Shown: positions 1-4,774, counted from the first letter of the stretch. The stretch is DNA of 5,620 nucleotides from an uncultured Ilumatobacter sp. (GCA_938049325.1 CALICC010000416.1:1-5620), one strand, 5' to 3'. Notes: generated from the letters alone by a model not told the origin. Program-made: numbers and translations.

Positions 1-25
1 CGCCGAGATCGGGCGATTCGGCCGC

Positions 26-595
26 TCAGGAGCCTTGTTTGTGGGAGCGGAGGACGAGCGTGGTGGGTGTGGGCTGGGTCGGGGTGACGCCCAGCTCCTT
101 CACCTGGTCGACGCGGAAGTTCGAGCGGCCCAGTGCGGTGAACCAGTCGCCGACCGTGCGTCCCGCCGTGCCGTAGGGAGCGGCGTTCGTGACGGCGTTG
201 TACGGGTGCGGGAGCGAGATCACGAAGGGCATCGACGGCTTGAGGATGCGGTGGACTTGGCGCAGCAGGCGGCCGAGGTCCTCGACGTCGAGCATCGTGT
301 GCGCCGCGAGGACGACGTCACAGGTTGCTGACGTGATGTCGCCGAGGTCGGCCATGTCGGCTTCGAGGCATTGGACGGTGACTTCGGCCGCGTCGGCTCG
401 TTTTCGCATCTCGGCGATGCGCTCCGGGTCTGGGTCGACGGCGATCGCCTTGGCGCCGGCCTTGGCGAACTCGATCGAGTTGTACCAGTCCGACACGCCG
501 AGTTCGACGGCGCGCTTCGAGCCGTCGACGTCGCCGCACAGGCGGAGCTCGGCTTCGCCGGGGACTGCGGATCCGTAGGTGATGTTGGCTGTCAC
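26..595 (-). CDS. Class I SAM-dependent methyltransferase-like protein with atypical motif I
   Basis: This 189-residue protein has the layout of a small Rossmann-fold methyltransferase; its substrate is unknown. The first strand and loop (residues 29-48) read AVELGVSDWYNSIEFAKAGA, so the usual GxGxG cofactor loop is replaced by GVSDWYNS. The acidic residue ending strand 2 is kept (IAVDPDPER, Asp54), as are a motif-III-like CLEADMADL (76-84) and a strand-4 segment CDVVLAAHTMLDVEDL (92-107). The stretch LRQVHRILKP...FVISLPHP (111-131) and the later RTVGDWFTALGRSNFRV match the C-terminal half of Methyltransf_11/25-type enzymes. The start is GTG; no Shine-Dalgarno sequence is visible and a -10-like hexamer lies 6 nt upstream, so the mRNA may be leaderless. 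It is divergent from the DUF5318 gene across 74 bp. The fold is likely; catalytic activity is uncertain because of the loop change. Confidence 0.8.
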   Translation of the reverse strand: MTANITYGSAVPGEAELRLCGDVDGSKRAVELGVSDWYNSIEFAKAGAKAIAVDPDPERIAEMRKRADAAEVTVQCLEADMADLGDITSATCDVVLAAHTMLDVEDLGRLLRQVHRILKPSMPFVISLPHPYNAVTNAAPYGTAGRTVGDWFTALGRSNFRVDQVKELGVTPTQPTPTTLVLRSHKQGS

Positions 596-601
596 GTCAC
601 C

Positions 602-607
602 AGTCTG
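602..607 (-). promoter_or_regulatory. Candidate leaderless -10 element of the methyltransferase gene
   Basis: On the minus strand CAGACT ends 6 nt before the GTG start. It fits the loose NANNNT pattern of actinobacterial -10 elements, and the spacing would place transcription initiation at the start codon. No convincing -35 is seen, so this is weak. Confidence 0.25.
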
Positions 608-655
608 CCTGGTGGAAGCTGCGAGCGCGGGGACGTGCGCCCACTGCAGCCGCAG

Positions 656-661
656 TACGAT
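656..661 (+). promoter_or_regulatory. Candidate near-leaderless -10 element of the DUF5318 gene
   Basis: TACGAT matches the TANNNT -10 pattern and ends 8 nt before the ATG at 670. No Shine-Dalgarno sequence lies in between (GCGGCGGC). The arrangement suggests a leaderless or nearly leaderless transcript. No good -35 hexamer is present. Confidence 0.35.
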
Positions 662-669
662 GCGGCGGC

Positions 670-1080
670 ATGAGTTTCTCCGTGGGCGCCCTTCGCGGCA
701 CGGACGGCGCGCGCGGCATCGTCGATCACCGTTTGGCGCGACGCATGTTGATCAGCGAGGTGCGTAAAGGGCGCATCCCGCTCGACACCGTGTGTGATGC
801 GCATCCGGAGCTGGTGCGCGCGGCGCGCAACGTCGGAACCGAGACCTCGCAGGTCTGTCCGATCTGTGAGGAGGTCAATCTTCGGCTGATCACGTACGTG
901 TTCGGCCACGGGATCGGACCGCAGGGTCGGTGCGTGTCGACGGCCAAGGAGATGGAGTCGCTGAATCGGGCCGAGGCCGACCTCAATGCCTACGTGGTGG
1001 AGGCGTGCACCGAGTGTCGGTGGCACCACTTGTTGCGCGTGCTGCCGGTGGGTGGCCGCAAGAAGCGCTCCGGTACATGA
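670..1080 (+). CDS. DUF5318 family protein, zinc-ribbon-like
   Basis: This 136-residue protein resembles the actinobacterial DUF5318 family, whose biochemical role is not established. It begins with a helical, charged segment containing GIVDHRLARRMLISEVRKGR (residues 16-35), then DTVCDAHPELVRAARNVG. Two cysteine pairs, CPIC (63-66) and CTEC (113-116, followed by RWHH), look like the two knuckles of a zinc ribbon; metal binding is inferred. From memory, mycobacterial genomes carry a family member (Rv0049) a few genes upstream of rpsF-ssb-rpsR-rplI-dnaB, so the association with this operon appears old. The ATG was chosen because the conserved-looking N-terminus begins right after it and a TACGAT -10 candidate is just upstream. 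Its TGA overlaps the next gene's ATG, so the two are probably translationally coupled. Family assignment is fairly secure, function is not. Confidence 0.8.
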   Translation: MSFSVGALRGTDGARGIVDHRLARRMLISEVRKGRIPLDTVCDAHPELVRAARNVGTETSQVCPICEEVNLRLITYVFGHGIGPQGRCVSTAKEMESLNRAEADLNAYVVEACTECRWHHLLRVLPVGGRKKRSGT

Positions 1081-1850
1081 CCCTGCGTCCTTCCCGTTCC
1101 AGTCCTTTCCGTTCCGGCACCGAAGGACCCAGCGGTCTGCGTCCTTTTGGTTCCGGCACCAAGGGACCCAGCGGTCGATGGGGTCGATGGGGCGTCGTTG
1201 CGGTGCTCGTGATGTCCGCGTGTTCGAGCGATGCGTCGATTGACACCACGGCGGCACCGGCCACGATCGAGGAATCGGCGGTCGACACGCAGGTCATCGA
1301 CGATTTCGTGACCGTCACGGTGGAGGGCTCGGTTCCTGAAGATTCGGCTCCTGAGAATTCGATTCCGACGGTGACGCACGAGGAGGTCCGGACCCAGGAG
1401 GGCGATGGCGACGTCGAGCCCGACGGGTTCACGACCGTGACAGCTCGGGTCACCTCGGCCGATGGCGATGTGTGCGATGTGTGTCTGTGGTTGGCGGATG
1501 GTGCCGATGAGCGGTCGCGCGGGCTGATGGGAGTGAGTGACCTGGGTGATCCGGTGGGGATGGCGTTCGTGTGGGAGGCGCCCACATCGGGTCGCTTCTT
1601 CATGCTGAACACGCCGACGCCACTGTCGATTGCCTGGTTCGCGGCTGACGGGTCGCACGTCAACGAGGACGATATGGAGCCGTGCATCACCGATGATTCG
1701 TCGACGTGTGAGCGTTTCGAGTCGGGTGGTGACTACACGGTCGCGATCGAGATGTTCCAGGGTGAGCTCGGGGTCATCGGCATCGGCCCGGGTTCGTCGA
1801 TCGAGCTTCTCGACGGCACCGAATCCCCCACCTGCCTCGTCGCTCGCTGA
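1077..1850 (+). CDS. DUF192 domain lipoprotein
   Basis: The start ATG overlaps the DUF5318 stop, giving 257 residues. A short hydrophobic stretch and lipobox (GVVAVLVMSAC, Cys49) predict lipid anchoring on the outer face of the membrane. The region before it (1-38) is unusually long for a signal peptide, is rich in Arg, Gly, Ser and Pro, and is encoded by tandem repeats. A low-complexity acidic linker (about 50-118) leads to a C-terminal DUF192 domain (about 122-248). The domain is recognised by ERSRGLMG, GMAFVW, RFFMLNTPTPLSIAWF, DGSHV, MEPC and YTVAIEMFQGELG. DUF192 proteins are small extracytoplasmic beta-folded proteins without a settled function. Cysteines 133, 136, 203, 211 and 253 could form disulfides outside the membrane. 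No other in-frame start between 1077 and the lipobox is usable, so the long N-terminus is probably real. Confidence 0.82.
   Translation: MTLRPSRSSPFRSGTEGPSGLRPFGSGTKGPSGRWGRWGVVAVLVMSACSSDASIDTTAAPATIEESAVDTQVIDDFVTVTVEGSVPEDSAPENSIPTVTHEEVRTQEGDGDVEPDGFTTVTARVTSADGDVCDVCLWLADGADERSRGLMGVSDLGDPVGMAFVWEAPTSGRFFMLNTPTPLSIAWFAADGSHVNEDDMEPCITDDSSTCERFESGGDYTVAIEMFQGELGVIGIGPGSSIELLDGTESPTCLVAR
1103..1180 (+). repeat. Two imperfect 39-bp tandem repeats, followed by a 9-bp tandem duplication
   Basis: Unit 1 (1103-1141) and unit 2 (1142-1180) agree at 32 of 39 positions. The shared core is GTTCCGGCACC followed by GGACCCAGCGGTC. A shorter related piece (TCCTTCCCGTTCC, 1088-1100) precedes them. Directly after, GGTCGATGG occurs twice in tandem (1173-1181, 1182-1190). 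The period is a multiple of three, so the lipoprotein frame is kept and two 13-residue units plus GRWGRW are encoded. The array begins within about 25 bp of the DUF5318 stop. It may be a local expansion or a copy of a dispersed intergenic repeat. Confidence 0.75.
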
Positions 1851-1919
1851 CGTTTCGGCACGCTTGCGTTGCCTTCTGGGTCTAGATCGTCCCGGAAGCC
1901 GGGGTTATCCGACGCAGAA

Positions 1920-1934
1920 CGGCTGAGTTAGCCG
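1920..1934. terminator. Weak hairpin between convergent genes
   Basis: CGGCT / AGCCG form a perfect 5-bp stem with a 5-nt loop in the 88-bp gap between the two convergent lipoprotein genes. A second small stem, CCCGG/CCGGG, lies at 1891-1903. Neither has a T-tract on either strand. If transcription ends here the site is not a classical intrinsic terminator. Confidence 0.2.
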
Positions 1935-1938
1935 CCCA

Positions 1939-1966
1939 TCAGGGTGCGGCAGTCAGGGTGCGGCAG
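1939..1966 (-). repeat. Perfect 14-bp tandem duplication at the 3' end of a lipoprotein gene
   Basis: TCAGGGTGCGGCAG occurs twice back to back (1939-1952 and 1953-1966). Fourteen is not a multiple of three, so the duplication alters the reading frame at the C-terminus. The present protein ends CRTLTAAP; with one copy it would end CRTLMGG at a TAA lying at 1928-1930. Confidence 0.9.
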
Positions 1967-2562
1967 ATCGCGAGCATGCCGTCGGCGACAGCTGCCGCTT
2001 CGTCTGCGCTCCACTCTTCGTCAATGCCACGTTGGGTTCGCGCGTTGCATTCCAACGCGGTTCCGTCGGCAAGGGTTCGCGACGTCGCTGCGACGCCGAA
2101 CGCGATTTCATCGGGGTTGCTGCTCGAGGGTGTCGTGCTCGTGTACCAGGCGAGGTCGGCTTCGTCGGCCTGGTCGATGACGGTGATCGAATCGTTGACG
2201 TCCATCGTGTTCTGGATGAGCATTGCGGCGTCGTTCGGCGCAGGCAGGAACAGCATTTCGATGACGGTGTCGCGTTCGCCGAATTCGGCATTCGGGTCGG
2301 AGATGTTCGGAGTGATGCCGCCGGCGTCGGTGATTTCGAAACCGGCTGGCGCCTCGATCGTGTAGGTGATCGTGGCGTCTCCGCCGATTTGGTCGATCGT
2401 TCCGGTGAGCTCAACGGGTGGGCTTGCTGGTGCGGCTGCGGGAGCATCCTCGCCGTCTTCGTCCGATCCCGAGTCGCCGCCGTCGGAATCGCCACCACAA
2501 GCGGCCATGGTGAGCGCTGCCACTATGAGGAGCGGTGCGGTGAGTGAGCGTCGTGTTCGCAT
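1939..2562 (-). CDS. Predicted secreted lipoprotein of unknown function
   Basis: This 207-residue protein starts MRTRRSLTAP, continues with a hydrophobic segment and has a lipobox (AALTMAAC, Cys22), so it is predicted to be lipid-anchored outside the cell. A Gly/Asp/Ser/Glu-rich acidic linker (23-40) and an Ala/Pro stretch (41-49) precede the mature domain (about 50-207). That domain begins PVELTGTIDQIGGDATITYTI and looks largely beta-stranded. Cys172 and Cys200 could form a disulfide. I do not recognise a family; it resembles other small actinobacterial lipoproteins only in general design. ATG at 2562 was preferred over an in-frame GTG six codons upstream because it gives a standard signal peptide and sits 6 nt after a TACGTT -10 candidate. 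It is convergent with the DUF192 gene. The last codons lie in a 14-bp tandem duplication. Confidence 0.8.
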   Translation of the reverse strand: MRTRRSLTAPLLIVAALTMAACGGDSDGGDSGSDEDGEDAPAAAPASPPVELTGTIDQIGGDATITYTIEAPAGFEITDAGGITPNISDPNAEFGERDTVIEMLFLPAPNDAAMLIQNTMDVNDSITVIDQADEADLAWYTSTTPSSSNPDEIAFGVAATSRTLADGTALECNARTQRGIDEEWSADEAAAVADGMLAICRTLTAAP

Positions 2563-2568
2563 CAACGC

Positions 2569-2574
2569 AACGTA
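2569..2574 (-). promoter_or_regulatory. Candidate leaderless -10 element of the minus-strand lipoprotein gene
   Basis: TACGTT on the minus strand matches TANNNT and ends exactly 6 nt before the ATG, the usual spacing for leaderless actinobacterial transcripts. No Shine-Dalgarno sequence is present in front of this ATG, which supports the reading. The -35 region is not recognisable. Confidence 0.4.
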
Positions 2575-2656
2575 GAACACTCAGACCCCGCGTCGAGTTG
2601 ACCCTCCTGGCTGGAATGGTCCCGGCGTTGGGTGGAGTGCCAGCGAGGCTCGGTTC

Positions 2657-2696
2657 AGATGAGTTCGTCGGGAGCCGCGGTCCGGCAAGCTCATCT
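2657..2696. repeat. Compound inverted repeat
   Basis: AGATGAG (2657-2663) is the exact reverse complement of CTCATCT (2690-2696). Inside it, GCCG (2674-2677) and CGGC (2683-2686) form a second stem stacked next to the outer one. No T-tract follows on either strand, so this is not an obvious terminator. It could be a structured RNA, an operator or chance. Confidence 0.4.
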
Positions 2697-2708
2697 CACT
2701 GTCGCGAT

Positions 2709-2720
2709 GGCAGGCCTGCC
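2709..2720. repeat. Perfect 12-bp palindrome
   Basis: GGCAGGCCTGCC is fully self-complementary with no spacer. It lies between the minus-strand lipoprotein promoter and the rpsF promoter area, about 150-200 bp from either start. A dimeric regulator site is possible, but nothing identifies the protein. Confidence 0.45.
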
Positions 2721-2820
2721 GCTCCCCGCCGTGGCCAACTCTGAGGTACCCCTGCGCGCATGATGACGACATGATCTTGTGGGTGAGCGGTCTTCGGGCA
2801 CGCGATCAACGCGCGTCCGA

Positions 2821-2826
2821 TAGCGT
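2821..2826 (+). promoter_or_regulatory. Possible -10 element of the rpsF operon promoter
   Basis: TAGCGT in the context CCGATAGCGTGG matches the TANNNT pattern and would give a leader of roughly 80 nt containing the hairpin at 2848-2877. No -35 hexamer at the right distance is convincing, so the position is tentative. Confidence 0.3.
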
Positions 2827-2847
2827 GGCGCAGTCCATATTGGCCCT

Positions 2848-2877
2848 GCCCCTCACGGGGCTGCTGCGTGACGGGGT
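2848..2877 (+). promoter_or_regulatory. rpsF leader hairpin with two alternative folds
   Basis: GCCCCTCACG (2848-2857) pairs with 2867-2877 to give about 10 bp with one bulged C and a 9-nt loop. The same left arm can instead form a perfect 5-bp stem GCCCC/GGGGC (2848-2861) with loop TCAC. The rpsF leaders of many bacteria carry an S6:S18-binding autoregulatory hairpin. Whether this one belongs to that class is unproven. Confidence 0.4.
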
Positions 2878-2898
2878 CGCCCATCGCGCTGGTATCCG

Positions 2899-2905
2899 AA
2901 GGGAG
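2899..2905 (+). promoter_or_regulatory. Ribosome binding site of rpsF
   Basis: AAGGGAG is complementary to the 16S rRNA 3' end and lies 11 nt before the ATG at 2917, a slightly long spacing. Confidence 0.6.
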
Positions 2906-2916
2906 AACACACACGT

Positions 2917-3249
2917 ATGAAGCGTGGATACGAACTCATGGTCATCATCGACGGCGACGTCGACGACCCCAAAGCCCAAGCCTGGATGAAGTCGGTCACC
3001 GACGGCGTCAAGGCAGTTGATGGCGAGCTGCACGGCAAGATTGATTGGTGGGGCAAGCGTCAGTTCGCTTACCCGATCAACAAGAAGCCGGCCGGCTACT
3101 ACCTCGTTGCCGAGATCATCGCCGCACCGGGTGCACTCGACGAGCTGGAACGCTCGTTCCGTCTCGCGGACGATGTCGTGCGCCACAAGCTCATCCGTCT
3201 TCCGGAAGCCGAGGCCGAGCGCCGCGGCATGGCGGTCGTCGCAGCCTGA
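2917..3249 (+). CDS. rpsF: 30S ribosomal protein bS6
   Basis: bS6 forms a dimer with bS18 on the platform of the small ribosomal subunit. The 110-residue product has the expected length for the non-extended actinobacterial type. It starts with the family's MKRGYELMVIID strand and carries the signature WWGKRQFAYPINKKPAGYYL (44-63), followed by the FRLADDVVRHKLIRL helix and strand near the C-terminus. The ATG is preceded by a good Shine-Dalgarno sequence and gives the standard N-terminus. It is the first gene of the rpsF-ssb-rpsR-rplI unit, with 37 nt to ssb. A structured leader upstream may serve S6:S18 feedback control, which is known for this operon in other bacteria but only inferred here. 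Confidence 0.98.
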   Translation: MKRGYELMVIIDGDVDDPKAQAWMKSVTDGVKAVDGELHGKIDWWGKRQFAYPINKKPAGYYLVAEIIAAPGALDELERSFRLADDVVRHKLIRLPEAEAERRGMAVVAA

Positions 3250-3286
3250 TCGGCTGCCGACACGTCTCAGCACAAGGGGAAATCAC

Positions 3287-3736
3287 ATGGCAATGGACAA
3301 CACCGTCACACTGATCGGGAACCTCACGCGAGATCCCGAACTGCGATACACCACGGGTGGCCGTGGTGTGGCGAGTTTCGGTCTCGCCGTCAACCGGCGA
3401 TGGCAGCAGAACGGCGAATGGCAAGAGGCCGTCTCGTTCTTCAACATCGTCGCGTGGGCTGACCTCGGAGAGAACGCTGCGGCGTCGCTCACCAAGGGCT
3501 CACGTTGCATGGTCACTGGTCGTCTCGAGCAGCGCTCGTATGACAACAAAGAAGGCCAGAAGGTCAACATCACCGAAGTGATCGCCGACGATCTTGGACC
3601 CAGCCTCCGCTGGGCGCAGGCTCAAGTCGAGCGCATCGCCCGCGACTCCGCACCTTCGGGTGGCGGTGGCGGTGGTGGCGGCGGCGCAGCTGCTCCGGCT
3701 CCTGACCCGGTCTACGGCGACGAAGAACCGTTCTGA
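3287..3736 (+). CDS. ssb: Single-stranded DNA-binding protein
   Basis: SSB coats single-stranded DNA during replication, repair and recombination and recruits partner proteins through its C-terminal tip. The 149-residue product has an N-terminal OB-fold (about 3-108): MDNTVTLIGNLTRDPELRYT, VASFGLAVNRRW, FFNIVAW, KGSRCMVTGRLEQRSY. A low-complexity linker follows with nine consecutive glycines (125-133) and AAAPAPDP. The end DEEPF is a variant of the DDIPF-type acidic tip that binds replication and repair proteins. The start has AAGGGGA six nt upstream; a second ATG two codons later is a less likely alternative. It lies between the S6 and S18 genes as in most bacteria. A 113-nt gap with inverted repeats separates it from rpsR. 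Confidence 0.98.
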   Translation: MAMDNTVTLIGNLTRDPELRYTTGGRGVASFGLAVNRRWQQNGEWQEAVSFFNIVAWADLGENAAASLTKGSRCMVTGRLEQRSYDNKEGQKVNITEVIADDLGPSLRWAQAQVERIARDSAPSGGGGGGGGGAAAPAPDPVYGDEEPF

Positions 3737-3779
3737 GCACTCGCTCAGACTCTTCGACGCAACCGTCCATGTCGAGTGC
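3737..3779 (+). repeat. Inverted repeat directly after ssb with a competing stem
   Basis: GCACTCG (3737-3743), the first bases after the ssb stop, is the exact reverse complement of CGAGTGC (3773-3779). A second pairing, TTCGAC (3753-3758) with GTCGAG (3771-3776, one wobble), shares the right arm, so the two folds exclude each other. No T-tract follows, so a terminator is unlikely; RNA processing or feedback control is possible. Confidence 0.35.
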
Positions 3780-3833
3780 CCGCTGGCGATCATCGCCGGC
3801 CGGCCTCCCCTCGAAATGACCAGAACTTTCCAG

Positions 3834-3839
3834 TAAGGA
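3834..3839 (+). promoter_or_regulatory. Ribosome binding site of rpsR
   Basis: TAAGGA lies 10 nt before the rpsR ATG at 3850 and is the only purine-rich site in reach, supporting that start. Confidence 0.55.
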
Positions 3840-3849
3840 ACTCAGCCTC

Positions 3850-4314
3850 ATGGCATCCAAGAAGAACAAAGCCCGGTCAGCCCGGGATGCGAACCCTCGC
3901 AAATTCAAGAAGAAGACCAGCCTCCTCGTCATCGAGAAGGTCGAGTACGTCGACTACAAAGACGTCGATCTCCTGTCGCGTTTCATGAGCGACCGCGCCA
4001 AGATCAAGAACCGGCGCGTTGCCGGCAACGATCTGCAGCAGCAGCGTGAAATCGCGAACGCGGTGAAGATCGCTCGCGAAATGGCGCTCCTGCCGTACGC
4101 CAAGCGCGTGGCTTCCACCCGCACCGGCGGACGCCGTGGCGATCGCGACGACCGTCGCAGTGATCGTGATGGCGGCGAGAAGGAGACCAACCTCGAGGTC
4201 ACCGAGTCCGACGAGGCAGTCGACACGTCCGTCGACGGCGCCGATGAGGCTGCTGTCGAAGCAACCGACGAGGCCGTTGTGACCGACGCTGCCGAAAGCA
4301 CCGAGGAGGCCTGA
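3850..4314 (+). CDS. rpsR: 30S ribosomal protein bS18 with long charged C-terminal extension
   Basis: bS18 partners bS6 on the 30S platform. Residues 1-90 are the normal protein: a basic N-terminus (KKNKARSARDANPRKFKKK), VEYVDYKDVDLLSRF, KIKNRRVAGNDLQQQRE and AVKIAREMALLPYAKRV. The family is usually about 75-90 residues, but this product has 154. Residues 91-109 are rich in Arg and Asp (GDRDDRRSDRD), and 110-154 are strongly acidic with many Ala, Val and Thr, ending AAESTEEA. The positions that hold Cys, Cys, Cys and His in zinc-binding S18 (aligned from memory to the mycobacterial protein) are Ser24, Val27, Asp61 and Gln64, so this is a zinc-free form. The tail stays in frame and its last codons contain the rplI ribosome binding site, so it is unlikely to be an artefact. 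Confidence 0.95.
   Translation: MASKKNKARSARDANPRKFKKKTSLLVIEKVEYVDYKDVDLLSRFMSDRAKIKNRRVAGNDLQQQREIANAVKIAREMALLPYAKRVASTRTGGRRGDRDDRRSDRDGGEKETNLEVTESDEAVDTSVDGADEAAVEATDEAVVTDAAESTEEA
4303..4309 (+). promoter_or_regulatory. rplI ribosome binding site inside the rpsR 3' end
   Basis: GAGGAGG, part of the Glu-Glu-Ala codons that end rpsR, lies 7 nt before the rplI ATG, and only 2 nt separate the rpsR stop from that ATG. Translation of rplI is probably coupled to rpsR. Confidence 0.8.
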
Positions 4315-4316
4315 TC

Positions 4317-4763
4317 ATGCAAGTCATTCTCCGTTCAGACGTCAGCGGCCTCGGCCTGCGCGGCGACATCGTCGATGTGGCCGACGGTCACGCTCGTAAC
4401 TTCCTGTTCCCGAAGGGTCACGCTCTCAAAGCGTCGCCGGGTGCAATCGAGCAGGCCGCCAAGATGCGGTCGGCGCGTGACGCCAAGGACCACGAGTCGC
4501 GTGAGGCCGCAACTGCGGTTGCGAGCACGCTCGTGCCCAAGACGATCACGATCACGGCGAAGGCGAGCCCCGAGGGCAAGCTCTTCGGTTCGGTCAACGC
4601 TGTCGAGGTGGCTGATGCCGTGCTCGAGCAGACCGGTATCGAGATCGATCGCAAGCAGATCGAGATCGACGGCGTGAAGACCGTTGGATCCCACACCGCA
4701 ACGGCGTCGCTGCACAGCGATGTGTCGTTCCCGATCACCCTCGAGGTCGTTGCGGCCGAGTGA
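4317..4763 (+). CDS. rplI: 50S ribosomal protein bL9
   Basis: bL9 binds 23S rRNA at the base of the L1 stalk and helps frame maintenance on crowded mRNAs. The 148 residues equal the usual family length. The N-terminal RNA-binding domain starts MQVILRSDVSGLGLRGDIVD and has the signature GHARNFLFPKGHALKA (24-39), where His25 replaces the common Tyr. A long connecting helix (about 41-75) leads to the C-terminal domain with GKLFGSVN (87-94), IEIDRKQIEID and FPITLEVV. It is the last gene of the rpsF operon; two hairpins and an intrinsic terminator follow its stop. Confidence 0.98.
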   Translation: MQVILRSDVSGLGLRGDIVDVADGHARNFLFPKGHALKASPGAIEQAAKMRSARDAKDHESREAATAVASTLVPKTITITAKASPEGKLFGSVNAVEVADAVLEQTGIEIDRKQIEIDGVKTVGSHTATASLHSDVSFPITLEVVAAE

Positions 4764-4774
4764 CCGCATCGATT

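Larger units (their letters stand above)
2575..2916. other. Intergenic region of about 340 bp before the ribosomal-protein operon
   Basis: I find no convincing gene on either strand. Open frames exist but lack a credible start, a family resemblance and protein-like composition. The region holds a compound inverted repeat (2657-2696), a perfect 12-bp palindrome (2709-2720), and the probable promoter and leader of rpsF (about 2780-2916). The left third shows only the upstream side of the minus-strand lipoprotein gene. Confidence 0.6.

Noticed and set aside
930..1076. Longer in-frame start (ATG at 930) for the DUF192 lipoprotein
   Set aside because: It would overlap the DUF5318 gene by about 150 bp, and the extra residues look like out-of-frame translation; the ATGA overlap at 1077 is the more natural start.
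983..1690. Long open frames on the minus strand opposite the DUF192 lipoprotein
   Set aside because: Composition rich in Ser, Thr, Arg and Pro, no recognisable domain, and a clear family protein on the plus strand; these are high-GC shadow frames.
2032..2547. Plus-strand 171-residue open frame opposite the minus-strand lipoprotein
   Set aside because: The minus-strand frame has a signal peptide, a lipobox and a coherent mature domain; the plus-strand frame has none and no promoter or ribosome binding site.
2563..2580. GTG start at 2580 for the minus-strand lipoprotein
   Set aside because: It adds MFYVAL before an already standard signal peptide, has no Shine-Dalgarno sequence and would overlap the TACGTT -10 candidate.
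2581..2914. Small minus-strand open frames in the intergenic region before rpsF
   Set aside because: No credible ribosome binding site, no family resemblance, odd composition, and they run antisense through the rpsF leader.
3659..3685. Glycine-codon tract in ssb as a functional repeat or phase-variable site
   Set aside because: Nine glycines in the SSB linker are ordinary low complexity for this family, and the GGT/GGC mix is not a pure slippage tract.
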